Shown here one piece after another: positions 25,173 to 32,927 of a stretch of 46,126 nt of DNA (position 1 is the stretch's first letter; every line of letters begins with the position of its first letter). The translations under genes and the position numbers were made by a program. The notes below the pieces were generated by a model. The model was not told where the DNA came from. It was given only the letters and a program-made list of their open reading frames with translations, and ran no database searches. Source of the stretch: Bryobacteraceae bacterium. GTDB taxonomy: Bacteria > Acidobacteriota > Terriglobia > Bryobacterales > Bryobacteraceae. The DNA lies in contig JASIAM010000254.1 of the NCBI GenBank assembly GCA_030041985.1, positions 1-46,126 on the forward strand. Reading direction: 5' to 3'.

Positions 25173-25772
25173 ATGAGAGGCACGGATCAGGACCTGGTGC
25201 AGATCGTAGATGCTGCGATGGTTGAGGCGGCGCGCAGAAGCGGCTCCTGGCTGGCGTGCCGGCCGGGCTGCTACCAGTGTTGCCTCGGCCCTTTCCCGAT
25301 TACACAGCTTGATCGAATCCGATTGCGGGAAGGCCTGGCGGCACTGGAGGCCCGCGATCGGCCAAGAGCCGGCCGTGTGCGGCAGCGGGCGATGGCTTGG
25401 GTAGAGCGGGCCAGGCGCATGTATCCGCGCGATCCTCTCGGCAGCGTGCTCGCCATCGAAGACGCCTTCGCAGAGGAACCGTGCCCGGCGCTCGATCCGC
25501 ATACAGGCACCTGCGATCTGTACGCGGCCCGCCCGATCACCTGCCGCACATTTGGTCCGGCCGTGCGGCTCGGCGCAGAGTCAGTGGCGGTTTGCGAGTT
25601 GTGTTATCAAGGGGCGGTGGACAGCCAGATTGCGGCTTGTGAAGTGGCAGTAGATCCGGAAGGTCTGGAAGCGGAGTTGTTGCAGGAACTGGAAGCGCTG
25701 GGAATGTCGGGTGATACCACCGTGGCATTCGCGCTGGCGGAGTTGAACGATGAAGGCTTACATTCTGAGTGA
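25173..25772 (+). CDS. YkgJ-type cysteine-cluster protein
   Basis: The 199-residue protein carries the CxCC-type zinc/iron-binding signature near the N-terminus (C-R-P-G-C-Y-Q-C-C, about residues 29-37). Further metal-ligand cysteines follow: PCPALDPHTGTCDLYAARPITCRTFG and CELC. The family is widespread and its function is unproven. The ATG has a strong GGGAGAGG ribosome-binding site and a TATACT -10 box at 25155-25160, so the longer upstream frame antisense to prxQ is rejected. It overlaps the next gene by 23 bases, suggesting coupled translation. Confidence 0.87.
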   Translation: MRGTDQDLVQIVDAAMVEAARRSGSWLACRPGCYQCCLGPFPITQLDRIRLREGLAALEARDRPRAGRVRQRAMAWVERARRMYPRDPLGSVLAIEDAFAEEPCPALDPHTGTCDLYAARPITCRTFGPAVRLGAESVAVCELCYQGAVDSQIAACEVAVDPEGLEAELLQELEALGMSGDTTVAFALAELNDEGLHSE

Positions 25773-26766
25773 GCCGGGAAAAGGTCCGGGTGCGTGGGAG
25801 ATGGTGGACCGTCCCGAGCCGGTGCCCGGACCGGGAGAAGCTGTGGTGGCGGTGCGCGCGGCTTCGCTCAATTACCGCGACCTGATGATTGCGCGCGGCC
25901 AGTATTTTCGCGGCGTGCGCGCGGGAGTGATTCCGCTTTCCGATGGCGCGGGAGAAGTGCTCTCGGTGGGCGGCATGGTTTCCAAAGTACAGCCGGGCGA
26001 CCGCGTAATGAACGCGTTTTTCCCAAGTTGGGAATCGGGGCCGATTTATCCGGGGGCAATCCGCCTCAACCTGGGCGCTGGAAATTTGGATGGCATGCTG
26101 GCTGAGAGAGTGGCGTTTCCGGCATCCGCGCTGGTGCGCATTCCGGATTATCTTTCCTACGAAGAGGCCGCCACTCTGCCCTGCGCCGCCGTGACCGCGT
26201 GGAACGCGCTGTTTGAGTCCTCGCCGCCTCTGGCCACCGGATCGACAATACTCACCCTGGGCACGGGCGGCGTTTCCATGTTCGCGTTCCAATTTGCCAA
26301 AGCTAGCGGTCTGCGCGTGATTGGCACGACCGGCAGCGCCGCCAAGCTGGAGCGTATGCGGGCGCTGGGGTTTGTCCATGCCATCAACTACAGGATGGTC
26401 CTTGAATGGCAGGAGGAGGTGCGGCGGGTGACGGCCGGTCTGGGCGTGGATCATGCCATTGAAGTAGCGGGCGGAACGCTACCACGCACGCTGCGCGCCA
26501 CGCGGCTCGGCGGAATTGTGAGTTTCATCGGCGGACTCACCGGGTTTTCGCAGCAGGTGAGTCTCGAACTGCTGCTGCAGGCGGGCGCGCGCTTGCAGCC
26601 CATTGTGGTGGGATCGGTCGCGATGTTCGAGAACATGACCCGCGCGATGGAAGCGCACCAGATCCGGCCCATGGTGGATGAGATTTTTTCTTTCGGCTTG
26701 GCCAATCAGGCTCTGGCCAAACTGGAGAGCGGCGCGCATTTCGGCAAAATCGTGATTCGCGTATAG
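25750..26766 (+). CDS. MDR-superfamily NAD(P)-dependent alcohol dehydrogenase / quinone oxidoreductase
   Basis: The 338-residue enzyme has a GroES-like N-terminal domain (VRAASLNYRDLMIARGQY... PLSDGAGEVLSVGG) and a Rossmann domain (TILTLGTGGVSMFAFQFAKASG). LNYRDLMI and the lack of the usual zinc-binding cysteine and histidine near residue 40 point to the zinc-free, quinone-reductase-like branch. The substrate is not predictable. It overlaps the YkgJ-type gene and is followed by a small exported TPR protein, but the three do not form an obvious pathway. Confidence 0.88.
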   Translation: MKAYILSEPGKGPGAWEMVDRPEPVPGPGEAVVAVRAASLNYRDLMIARGQYFRGVRAGVIPLSDGAGEVLSVGGMVSKVQPGDRVMNAFFPSWESGPIYPGAIRLNLGAGNLDGMLAERVAFPASALVRIPDYLSYEEAATLPCAAVTAWNALFESSPPLATGSTILTLGTGGVSMFAFQFAKASGLRVIGTTGSAAKLERMRALGFVHAINYRMVLEWQEEVRRVTAGLGVDHAIEVAGGTLPRTLRATRLGGIVSFIGGLTGFSQQVSLELLLQAGARLQPIVVGSVAMFENMTRAMEAHQIRPMVDEIFSFGLANQALAKLESGAHFGKIVIRV

Positions 26767-26829
26767 AAATCGAGCGTGGAAACCGGGAAGCCGCGGGGAG
26801 CGTCTACTGGGCGCAAGGAGGCCCGGCCG

Positions 26830-27222
26830 ATGAGACTCTTAGCCGTAGGTATACTGTTGGCCGCATCGATCGCGTTTGGCCAGGAAAGCGCTGGCGATTG
26901 CGATACCCTCGAGAAATGCCAGGAAGCGCTCAAGAGCCACCGGTCGAGTTCGCTGATTCATTTCCGAATCGCCGAGTTCTACTTTCGCGACCGCGATCTG
27001 CAATCAGCGGCCAACGAATTCCGCGAATCGCTGAACGGCAATCTGAACCCGAAGTGGACCGAGGTGTGGGCGCACATCAACCTGGGAAAGATCTTCGACC
27101 TCACTGGCCAACGCGAGCGCGCCTTGAACGAATACCGGTTGGCGCGGCGTACGGGCGACAACACCCGCGGCGCGCAGGACGAAGCGGCGAAGTATAGTAA
27201 AGAGCCGTACACAGGGGAATAA
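26830..27222 (+). CDS. Small exported TPR-repeat protein
   Basis: The 130-residue protein has a signal peptide (MRLLAVGILLAASIAFG, cleavage before QES). Two to three TPR-like helical pairs follow (LIHFRIAEFYFRDRDLQSAANEFRESL and VWAHINLGKIFDLTGQRERALNEYRLA). An AAGGAGG sequence lies eight bases before ATG 26830, which is why this start is preferred to one 54 bases upstream. It would act in the periplasm as a scaffold. No partner is evident. Fumarylacetoacetase follows after 15 bases. Confidence 0.8.
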   Translation: MRLLAVGILLAASIAFGQESAGDCDTLEKCQEALKSHRSSSLIHFRIAEFYFRDRDLQSAANEFRESLNGNLNPKWTEVWAHINLGKIFDLTGQRERALNEYRLARRTGDNTRGAQDEAAKYSKEPYTGE

Positions 27223-27237
27223 AAGGCCCTGACGATT

Positions 27238-28479
27238 ATGCCCACCGACGCGACTCACGATCCGAGTCTCACAAGCTGGGTAACGCCGGCCAATGATCCG
27301 GCCTCGGATTTCCCGATTCAGAATCTTCCCTATTGCCGGTTTCGCAAACCGGCGGATGATAAGGCGCGCGCGGGAGTGAGGATTGGTGACGAGATTCTGG
27401 ATATCACAGCGGCTTTTGCCATCGAATCTGTAGCCGCGGTGATGGCTTTGCCAGGGGCGGCGCGCGTCGATCTGCGGAGGCGGATCAGCGGCTTGCTTTC
27501 CGGGAAAGCCAAACCGGCGCCCGAACTGCTGACGCCGGTGCGCGATGCCGAAATTTTGCTGCCGTGCGAGATTGGCGACTACACTGATTTCTTCGCCTCG
27601 CTTCCTCATGCGATGAATGTCGGCTCGCTGTTCCGGCCGGACCGCCCATTGCAACCGAATTATAAGTGGGTGCCCGTCGCCTATCACGGCAGGGCCTCAT
27701 CGATCGTATTGAGTGGCACACCCGTGCGGCGCCCCTGGGGGCAGATCGCAGAGATTCGAGAAGGACCACCGGTCTTCTCTCCCAGCAGGCGTTTGGATTA
27801 TGAAGTGGAACTAGGCGCATTTCTCGGCCCCGGCAACCAGTTGGGCGAGCCGATTCCGGTGGCGGAAGCTTTGGACCATGTTGTGGGCGTGTGCCTGCTG
27901 AATGACTGGTCGGCACGCGATATACAGACATGGGAATATCAACCGCTCGGGCCATTTCTGGCCAAGAGCTTTGCCACTTCGATTTCGCCGTGGGTGGTCA
28001 CCATCGAGGCGCTCGTGCCGTTCCGCCGCGCGCCTGAGGCCCGGCCTGCTTCAGATCCGCAGCCTCTGCCTTACTTGCGTGATGCAAACGATGTCTCCTT
28101 CGATATCACGCTGGAGGTTTGGCTACGTACGCCGGGCTTAGAACAGCCGGCGCCAGTGAGCCGCGCGCGATTTGCTTCTCTGTACTGGACCCTGGCCCAA
28201 ATGGTGGCGCACCACACATCCAACGGATGCCCCATTCGGCCCGGCGATCTGATCGGCAGCGGGACCGTGTCGGGACCTGAGAAGCAGAATCGCGGCTGTC
28301 TGCTGGAGATGACGTTGGGGGGAGCCGAACCACTGGTGTTGCCTTCGGGCGAAACCCGCACCTTTCTCGACGACGGTGACGAAGTGATTCTCCGCGGATG
28401 GTGCGCGGCGCCGGGCTATCGCCGCATCGGCCTGGGCGAATGCCGCGGCCAGATTGTATCGGCACGGCCGGATCGGTGA
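27238..28479 (+). CDS. fahA: Fumarylacetoacetase
   Basis: The 413-residue enzyme performs the last step of tyrosine and homogentisate breakdown, cleaving fumarylacetoacetate to fumarate and acetoacetate. It has the N-terminal SH3-like domain (LPYCRFRK... RAGVRIGDEILDIT). The catalytic FAH domain includes DYTDFFASLPHAMNVGSLFRP, VAYHGRASSIVLSGTPVRRPWGQ, DYEVELGAFLG, NDWSARDIQTWEYQPLGPFLAKSF and GTVSGPEKQNRGCLLEM. The metal-binding acidic residues (D and E in DYTDF and YEVELG) are present. Length fits the family. No other tyrosine-degradation gene is next to it. Confidence 0.95.
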   Translation: MPTDATHDPSLTSWVTPANDPASDFPIQNLPYCRFRKPADDKARAGVRIGDEILDITAAFAIESVAAVMALPGAARVDLRRRISGLLSGKAKPAPELLTPVRDAEILLPCEIGDYTDFFASLPHAMNVGSLFRPDRPLQPNYKWVPVAYHGRASSIVLSGTPVRRPWGQIAEIREGPPVFSPSRRLDYEVELGAFLGPGNQLGEPIPVAEALDHVVGVCLLNDWSARDIQTWEYQPLGPFLAKSFATSISPWVVTIEALVPFRRAPEARPASDPQPLPYLRDANDVSFDITLEVWLRTPGLEQPAPVSRARFASLYWTLAQMVAHHTSNGCPIRPGDLIGSGTVSGPEKQNRGCLLEMTLGGAEPLVLPSGETRTFLDDGDEVILRGWCAAPGYRRIGLGECRGQIVSARPDR

Positions 28480-28551
28480 GGGCGGTGTAACCGGACTAAT
28501 CTAAAACATACACAGCAGGGTCGATTATGAGTTTGAAAAACAAGTCCTCGA

Positions 28552-29655
28552 ATGAGCGGATTCCAGACCATCTTTAGCCAAACGGTCCTTTTCCGGCTGA
28601 CCATTCTTCTATCCCTAGCGATAGCCATTGCTTGTTTGTGGCCGTTTCTGCCTCCAAGGAACACTGCATCTTGGGTCGCCGGCCGTCGCGGTGTTGCCTT
28701 CGGCAAGCACGGTGTATTGCTTGGCCCCGGACCGCTTCAGCCGCCTAATGCGGCAGTGTCCGGTTGCACGCTGGACCTCTGGGTTGAACCCGACAAGGCT
28801 GACACCACGGGGGTTATCCTTGCGGCGTACTCTCGCGCGAACCCCCGGCTATTACAGGTCGAGCAGTTACGCGACGGCTTGGCGGTGCGTAGAGCGGAAC
28901 CAGTCGACCCTCTCCGGACTGGAGGCGCTCAATTATACGCGGATGGCGTATTTGCTTCAGGCAAGCCGGTCTTGTTGACGATCACATCCGACGGCCGGGG
29001 GACGAAAGCTTTCGTGAACGGGACTTTCCGCAAGGCGGCGCCTGATTTTCAAATATGTAACGGTATGCTCACTGGCAAATTCGTGGCGGGCACGGGTGCC
29101 GCTTCCGACTACGGCTGGCAAGGCCGATTAGCGGGCATTGCGATCTTCAGCCGTCCTTTGAGTCCCGGAGAACTTCGGGAAGACTACAATATCTCCCCGG
29201 GCTATCCTAGCCCAGTCTTTGGCAACAGACGGGGACTAGTCGCGCTGTATCGGTTCGATGAAGGCAGTGGAATCCGAGTACGAGATGAAGTTTCAGGCGA
29301 TAACAGTTTCTCTATGCCCGCTCGCTATATCGTCGTTGCCAAATCGCTTCTCTCGCCGCCGTCCTTCGACAACCCCACGGACATTGTGTCCAACGTTATA
29401 GGTTTTATCCCACTCGGTTTTGCGCTTTACGGGCACCTGTCTTTCCGCGGGCGGAAAGGGCCGAGAGTTGTCGCTGCCGTCTTACTCTGTGGACTTTTCA
29501 GTTTGCTGATCGAGACGCTTCAGTGGTTCTTGCCGACACGGGATTCGGACATGACTGACGTCATCACGAACACTGTCGGTGCTGCCTGCGGCGTGCTCCT
29601 GTATGTGCTCCTCGATAGGTTAAACCGCAGGCCACCCTCTGCGATGAAGTCCTAG
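28552..29655 (+). CDS. LamG-like domain fused to a VanZ-family membrane domain
   Basis: The 367-residue protein starts with a membrane helix ([21 protein letters not shown]). A concanavalin/LamG-like jelly roll follows (about 45-245: [57 protein letters not shown]). The C-terminal VanZ domain has three helices and the typical [17 protein letters not shown] and [27 protein letters not shown] motifs. VanZ-like domains occur in surface and envelope proteins of unclear role. LamG may bind carbohydrate outside the inner membrane. The stop codon shares a CTAG palindrome with the opposite-strand MoaD-like gene. Confidence 0.85.
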   Translation: MSGFQTIFSQTVLFRLTILLSLAIAIACLWPFLPPRNTASWVAGRRGVAFGKHGVLLGPGPLQPPNAAVSGCTLDLWVEPDKADTTGVILAAYSRANPRLLQVEQLRDGLAVRRAEPVDPLRTGGAQLYADGVFASGKPVLLTITSDGRGTKAFVNGTFRKAAPDFQICNGMLTGKFVAGTGAASDYGWQGRLAGIAIFSRPLSPGELREDYNISPGYPSPVFGNRRGLVALYRFDEGSGIRVRDEVSGDNSFSMPARYIVVAKSLLSPPSFDNPTDIVSNVIGFIPLGFALYGHLSFRGRKGPRVVAAVLLCGLFSLLIETLQWFLPTRDSDMTDVITNTVGAACGVLLYVLLDRLNRRPPSAMKS

Positions 29656-29951
29656 CCGCCCGCCACCGCCCCCACTACCAGAAATGGCTCCGCGCCTGTG
29701 CAGACGGCTTCGGGCAGCGGGGTGTCCGGCGGCGCATTAGACCAATCCTCCTGGCACGCGAAGAATCGGATGAAGGGCCGCCGCACGTGTGTTACCTGGT
29801 CGCGCAGCGTCCCACGTAGCATCGGATAGCGGGCCTCGAGCGCATCCAGTACGGTGCCCTGAGTCACCGGCCCGTCTACCTCCAGTTGCACCTCGCCGCT
29901 ACCAATGCGTGCCAGTGTCCGTAAGTGCGCCGGCAGCACCACCCGGATCAT
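29652..29951 (-). CDS. MoaD/ThiS-like ubiquitin-fold protein with C-terminal Gly-Gly
   Basis: The 99-residue protein has the beta-grasp pattern of sulfur carriers ([41 protein letters not shown]). It ends in AVAGG, the Gly-Gly tail that is adenylated and thiocarboxylated in MoaD and ThiS. It is longer than ThiS (about 66 residues) and carries an unusual insertion ([14 protein letters not shown]). The start overlaps the stop of the beta-propeller gene (ATGA), so the two are coupled. It might serve molybdopterin synthesis, thiazole synthesis (thiG is 1.7 kb away) or a protein-modification role with the propeller. None of these is proven. Confidence 0.85.
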   Translation of the reverse strand: MIRVVLPAHLRTLARIGSGEVQLEVDGPVTQGTVLDALEARYPMLRGTLRDQVTHVRRPFIRFFACQEDWSNAPPDTPLPEAVCTGAEPFLVVGAVAGG

Positions 29952-31063
29952 CCGAGCGTTTGCACCTCAACCGAGAACACCGCGGGAAGATCGTGCACAA
30001 TAGCAGACCACGTATCGCCGGAATCGGCCGAAGCGTATACTTGCCCGCCCGTGGTGCCAAAATAAATACCGCACTCATCGAGTGAATCCACCGCCATGGC
30101 GTCGCGCAGCACGTTTACATAGCAGTTGCTCTGCGGCAACCCCTTCGACAGAGGCTCCCACTCGTTGCCGCCCGTGCGGCTGCGGAACACGCGCAACTTT
30201 CCTTCCGGGGGAAAGTGCTCCCCATCGCTTTTGATCGGCACCACGTAAATGGTTTCCGGATCATGCGAGTGAACATCAATCACGAAGCCGAAGTCGGTCG
30301 GCAGATTCCCGCTCACTTCATGCCAGGAATCACCGCCATCGCCGCTGCGCATGACGTCCCAGTGCTTCTGCATGTACAAAACATTCGGCCGCGAGCGGTG
30401 CATGGCGATGCGATGCACACAGTGGCCCACTTCGGCCGCCGGATCGGGAAGGAAGGCGGAGTGCAGCCCGCGGTTAATGGGCCGCCAGGTCTCGCCGCAA
30501 TCATCGCTGCGGAAAGCGCCCGCTGAGGAGATGGCGATGTACATCCGGCTGGAATTGCTGGGATCCATCAAGATGGTATGAAGGCACATCCCGCCGCTAC
30601 CGGGATGCCATCCCGGCCCGGTCTCGTGGCCGCGCATCCCCGGCAACTCCTGCCATGTTTGTCCGCCATCAAGAGTGCGAAACAGGGCGGCATCCTCAAC
30701 TCCCGCGTAGACCATGTTCGGATCGGTAGTGGAAGGCTCCAGGTGCCAGACCCGTTTGAACTCCCAGGGGTGGGGCGTATTGTCGTACCACAGGTGCGTA
30801 CCTGGAACTCCATCGTATACAAACTTATTCCCGACAGGCTCCCACGTTTGGCCTCCGTCATTCGAGCGTTGAATCAGTTGCCCGAACCAGCCGGTCGATT
30901 GGGACGCGTACAGGCGATCCGGATCGGCCGGCGATCCCTTCATGTGGTAGATCTCCCATCCGCCAAAATGCGGTCCACTCACCTCCCAGTGTTGGCGCTT
31001 GCCGTCCGCCGTCAAAATAAATGCACCCTTGCGCGTTCCCACGAGTACTCTTACTTTGCTCAT
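29948..31063 (-). CDS. BNR/Asp-box beta-propeller protein (sialidase-like fold, no known activity)
   Basis: The 371-residue protein is a beta-propeller with six Asp-box motifs: [55 protein letters not shown] and [11 protein letters not shown]. It begins [21 protein letters not shown] without a signal peptide, so it is probably cytoplasmic, unlike true sialidases. The arginine triad of sialidases is not evident. ATG 31063 has GAGGAG upstream and overlaps the stop of the HxlR gene; the longer frame upstream is antisense to that gene and is rejected. It is coupled at both ends, to hxlR and to the MoaD-like gene. Confidence 0.85.
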   Translation of the reverse strand: MSKVRVLVGTRKGAFILTADGKRQHWEVSGPHFGGWEIYHMKGSPADPDRLYASQSTGWFGQLIQRSNDGGQTWEPVGNKFVYDGVPGTHLWYDNTPHPWEFKRVWHLEPSTTDPNMVYAGVEDAALFRTLDGGQTWQELPGMRGHETGPGWHPGSGGMCLHTILMDPSNSSRMYIAISSAGAFRSDDCGETWRPINRGLHSAFLPDPAAEVGHCVHRIAMHRSRPNVLYMQKHWDVMRSGDGGDSWHEVSGNLPTDFGFVIDVHSHDPETIYVVPIKSDGEHFPPEGKLRVFRSRTGGNEWEPLSKGLPQSNCYVNVLRDAMAVDSLDECGIYFGTTGGQVYASADSGDTWSAIVHDLPAVFSVEVQTLG

Positions 31064-31536
31064 TGCTGGCTCCTCTTTTTTTGTTTTTGGCCCGCGAAAG
31101 GCGGCAGGACGGGAGTCAAATCCCGGTCCTCCCATCGCCGCCGGACTTCCGCCAGAATGGCTGCGCGATTCTTGTCCAGTTGATCGATCAAAGTGCAGGG
31201 CGCTGCTGTCTTTTGGTGGCGCGCTCCCCAAACGAGCAACTCCAGCAGCACCGGCGCGAGATCGATGCCCTTTTCCGTCAACCGGTAGTTCACCCTTCGT
31301 CCGTCCGTGCCTTCCCGTTCCGCGACGATGATCCCCCCCGCCGCCAACTTGCGCAGGCGATCTGCCAGCATGTTGGTGGCGATCCCCTCGCCCGATTCCA
31401 GAAACTGCTTGAAGGTGTGATACCCGCGGACCATCAGGTCCCGCACAATCAATAGCGACCAGCGGTCTCCGAATACCTCCAGCGAAATACTGACCGGACA
31501 GCCGGATCTGCGTGGGGATTTCGCGTTCCCAAACAC
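31060..31536 (-). CDS. HxlR-family transcriptional regulator
   Basis: The product is a winged-helix regulator of about 158 residues: [55 protein letters not shown], then the wing [15 protein letters not shown]. The single N-terminal cysteine (SGCPV) is the residue used for thiol or aldehyde sensing in characterised HxlR proteins. The frame is open to 31578, but that start would put the palindromic operator at 31554-31574 inside the gene. GTG 31536 lies just after a predicted promoter and is preferred, giving a nearly leaderless message. It overlaps the propeller gene by four bases. A basic tail (QKQKKRSQQ) ends the protein. Confidence 0.88.
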   Translation of the reverse strand: MFGNAKSPRRSGCPVSISLEVFGDRWSLLIVRDLMVRGYHTFKQFLESGEGIATNMLADRLRKLAAGGIIVAEREGTDGRRVNYRLTEKGIDLAPVLLELLVWGARHQKTAAPCTLIDQLDKNRAAILAEVRRRWEDRDLTPVLPPFAGQKQKKRSQQ

Positions 31537-31553
31537 GATCCACAATAACCGGA

Positions 31554-31574
31554 TTACTTGCAAAATGCAAGCAA
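31554..31574. promoter_or_regulatory. Palindromic operator between hxlR and thiG
   Basis: CTTGCAAAATGCAAG (31557-31571) is a perfect inverted repeat with a 3-bp centre. It extends to 8-bp arms with one mismatch at 31554-31574. It overlaps a minus-strand promoter candidate (TTGCAT, 17 bp, TATTGT) for hxlR. The ACTTGC...GCAAG form resembles operators found upstream of other HxlR genes (recalled, not checked). Because thiG is transcribed the other way from the same 100-bp region, it may be affected too. Confidence 0.6.
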
Positions 31575-31634
31575 TCATTGCCGGATTTTAGGGCAACAGG
31601 TATTGGATTTCCGCGCGAAGCGTACAATCAAAGC

Positions 31635-32435
31635 ATGTCGGAATATTTGCAGATTGCCGGGCGGCAGTTCCGCTCGCGGCTGGTTGTGGGCACGGGCAAG
31701 TACCGCACGTTTCGCGAGATGCAGCGCTGCCATGAAGCCTCCGGAGCGGAGATGGTCACAGTGGCGGTGCGCCGCGTCAATGTTACGGACCGCTCCCGGG
31801 AGTCGCTGCTCGATTATATCGATACGTCGCGGCTGTTCATCCTCCCCAATACCGCCGGCTGCTATTCGGCAGATGATGCCATCCGCACGGCCATGCTCGC
31901 GCGTGAAGTAGGCCTTTCGAACTGGATCAAGCTGGAAGTGATCGGCGATGAGAAAACCTTGTTCCCGGATAATGCAGGCTTGCTCGAAGCCACGCGCGCA
32001 CTGGTGAAGGAAGGTTTCGTGGTCCTGCCGTATACCAATGACGATATCGTAAATGCGCGCCGCTTAATCGACGCCGGCGCGGCCGCCGTAATGCCTCTCG
32101 CGGCGCCCATCGGTTCCGGCCTGGGCGTGCAGAACCAGTACAATTTACGCATTCTTCGGGAAGTGATCACTGAAGTGCCGCTCATCGTGGATGCCGGCGT
32201 GGGCACGGCTTCCGACGCCGCTATCGCCATGGAGTTAGGCGCGGATGGTGTGCTGATGAACACCGCTATCGCCGCCGCCGAAGACGCGGAGCGCATGGCC
32301 CGGGCCATGAAGCTGGCAATTGAAGCGGGACGCTTGGCCTATGAAGCCGGCCGTATGCCCAGAAAACTCTACGCCTCGGCCAGCAGCCCGCTCGAAGGCG
32401 TAGTGAGCGGAGCGCGTCAAGGCGCGGGTGTATAG
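31635..32435 (+). CDS. thiG: Thiazole synthase ThiG
   Basis: The 266-residue TIM-barrel enzyme builds the thiazole phosphate of thiamin from deoxyxylulose phosphate, dehydroglycine and ThiS-thiocarboxylate. Motifs are [60 protein letters not shown] (Schiff-base Lys), [19 protein letters not shown] and [32 protein letters not shown] 31635 gives the standard N-terminus; the frame upstream runs into the operator. No thiS or thiH/thiO lies beside it, and no TPP riboswitch was recognised in the 60-base leader. Confidence 0.95.
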   Translation: MSEYLQIAGRQFRSRLVVGTGKYRTFREMQRCHEASGAEMVTVAVRRVNVTDRSRESLLDYIDTSRLFILPNTAGCYSADDAIRTAMLAREVGLSNWIKLEVIGDEKTLFPDNAGLLEATRALVKEGFVVLPYTNDDIVNARRLIDAGAAAVMPLAAPIGSGLGVQNQYNLRILREVITEVPLIVDAGVGTASDAAIAMELGADGVLMNTAIAAAEDAERMARAMKLAIEAGRLAYEAGRMPRKLYASASSPLEGVVSGARQGAGV

Positions 32436-32456
32436 TAAGCAATACCGGAGGCTCTC

Positions 32457-32924
32457 ATGCCTGCATTCGGTTTCCAGTTAAACGGCCGGCCGGTAACCGT
32501 CGATTCCTGGGACCCGGCACAGCCGCTGCTCTACGTGTTGCGGAACACGCTCGGCCAGCATGGACCGAAATTCGGATGCGGTCTCGGCCAGTGTGGCGCC
32601 TGTACCGTGCTGCTCGATGGCCAGGCTACCCGCTCCTGTCTACTGCCGGTGAAATCGGCTGCCGGCCACGCGGTCACTACCCTCGAAGGACTCGGCACAC
32701 CGGAGAAGCCCGATGTGGTGCAAGCCGCGTTCATCGCCGAGCAGGCCGCGCAGTGCGGCTATTGCACGAACGGCATGATCATGGCGGCCAAGGCCCTGCT
32801 CGCCAAAACACCGCACCCCTCGCTCGATCAGGCCAAGCAGGCTCTGGCGGGCAATCTCTGCCGGTGTGGCACGCACACGCGAATATTGCGGGCTGTCATG
32901 CGCGCAGCCGAAGGAAGGGCTTAA
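32457..32924 (+). CDS. Molybdenum hydroxylase small subunit, 2x[2Fe-2S] (IorA/CoxS type)
   Basis: The 155-residue electron-transfer subunit has both iron-sulfur motifs of the xanthine-dehydrogenase family. The plant-ferredoxin-like cluster is C41, C46, C49 and C61 (FGCGLGQCGACTVLLDG). The all-helical cluster is C100-x-x-C103 and C135-x-C137 (CGYCTNGM and NLCRCGTH). GGAGG lies six bases before ATG. The large subunit follows after three bases. It passes electrons from the molybdenum site to an acceptor, perhaps a cytochrome, because no FAD subunit is present. Confidence 0.94.
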   Translation: MPAFGFQLNGRPVTVDSWDPAQPLLYVLRNTLGQHGPKFGCGLGQCGACTVLLDGQATRSCLLPVKSAAGHAVTTLEGLGTPEKPDVVQAAFIAEQAAQCGYCTNGMIMAAKALLAKTPHPSLDQAKQALAGNLCRCGTHTRILRAVMRAAEGRA

Positions 32925-32927
32925 GCG

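Noticed and set aside
28552-29655. Teicoplanin-resistance VanZ
   Set aside because: Only the membrane module is VanZ-like. The LamG fusion and the lack of other van genes make a resistance role unlikely.
29948-31063. Annotation of the propeller as an active sialidase or glycosyl hydrolase
   Set aside because: Asp boxes are structural. No signal peptide and no clear catalytic arginine triad were seen.
31064-31627. N-terminal extension of the beta-propeller frame by about 190 residues
   Set aside because: It is antisense in phase terms to the HxlR gene on the same strand and lacks propeller character. ATG 31063 with GAGGAG is clearly better.
31575-31634. TPP riboswitch before thiG
   Set aside because: The 60-base leader is too short and lacks the CTGAGA and ACCTGATC-type conserved segments.
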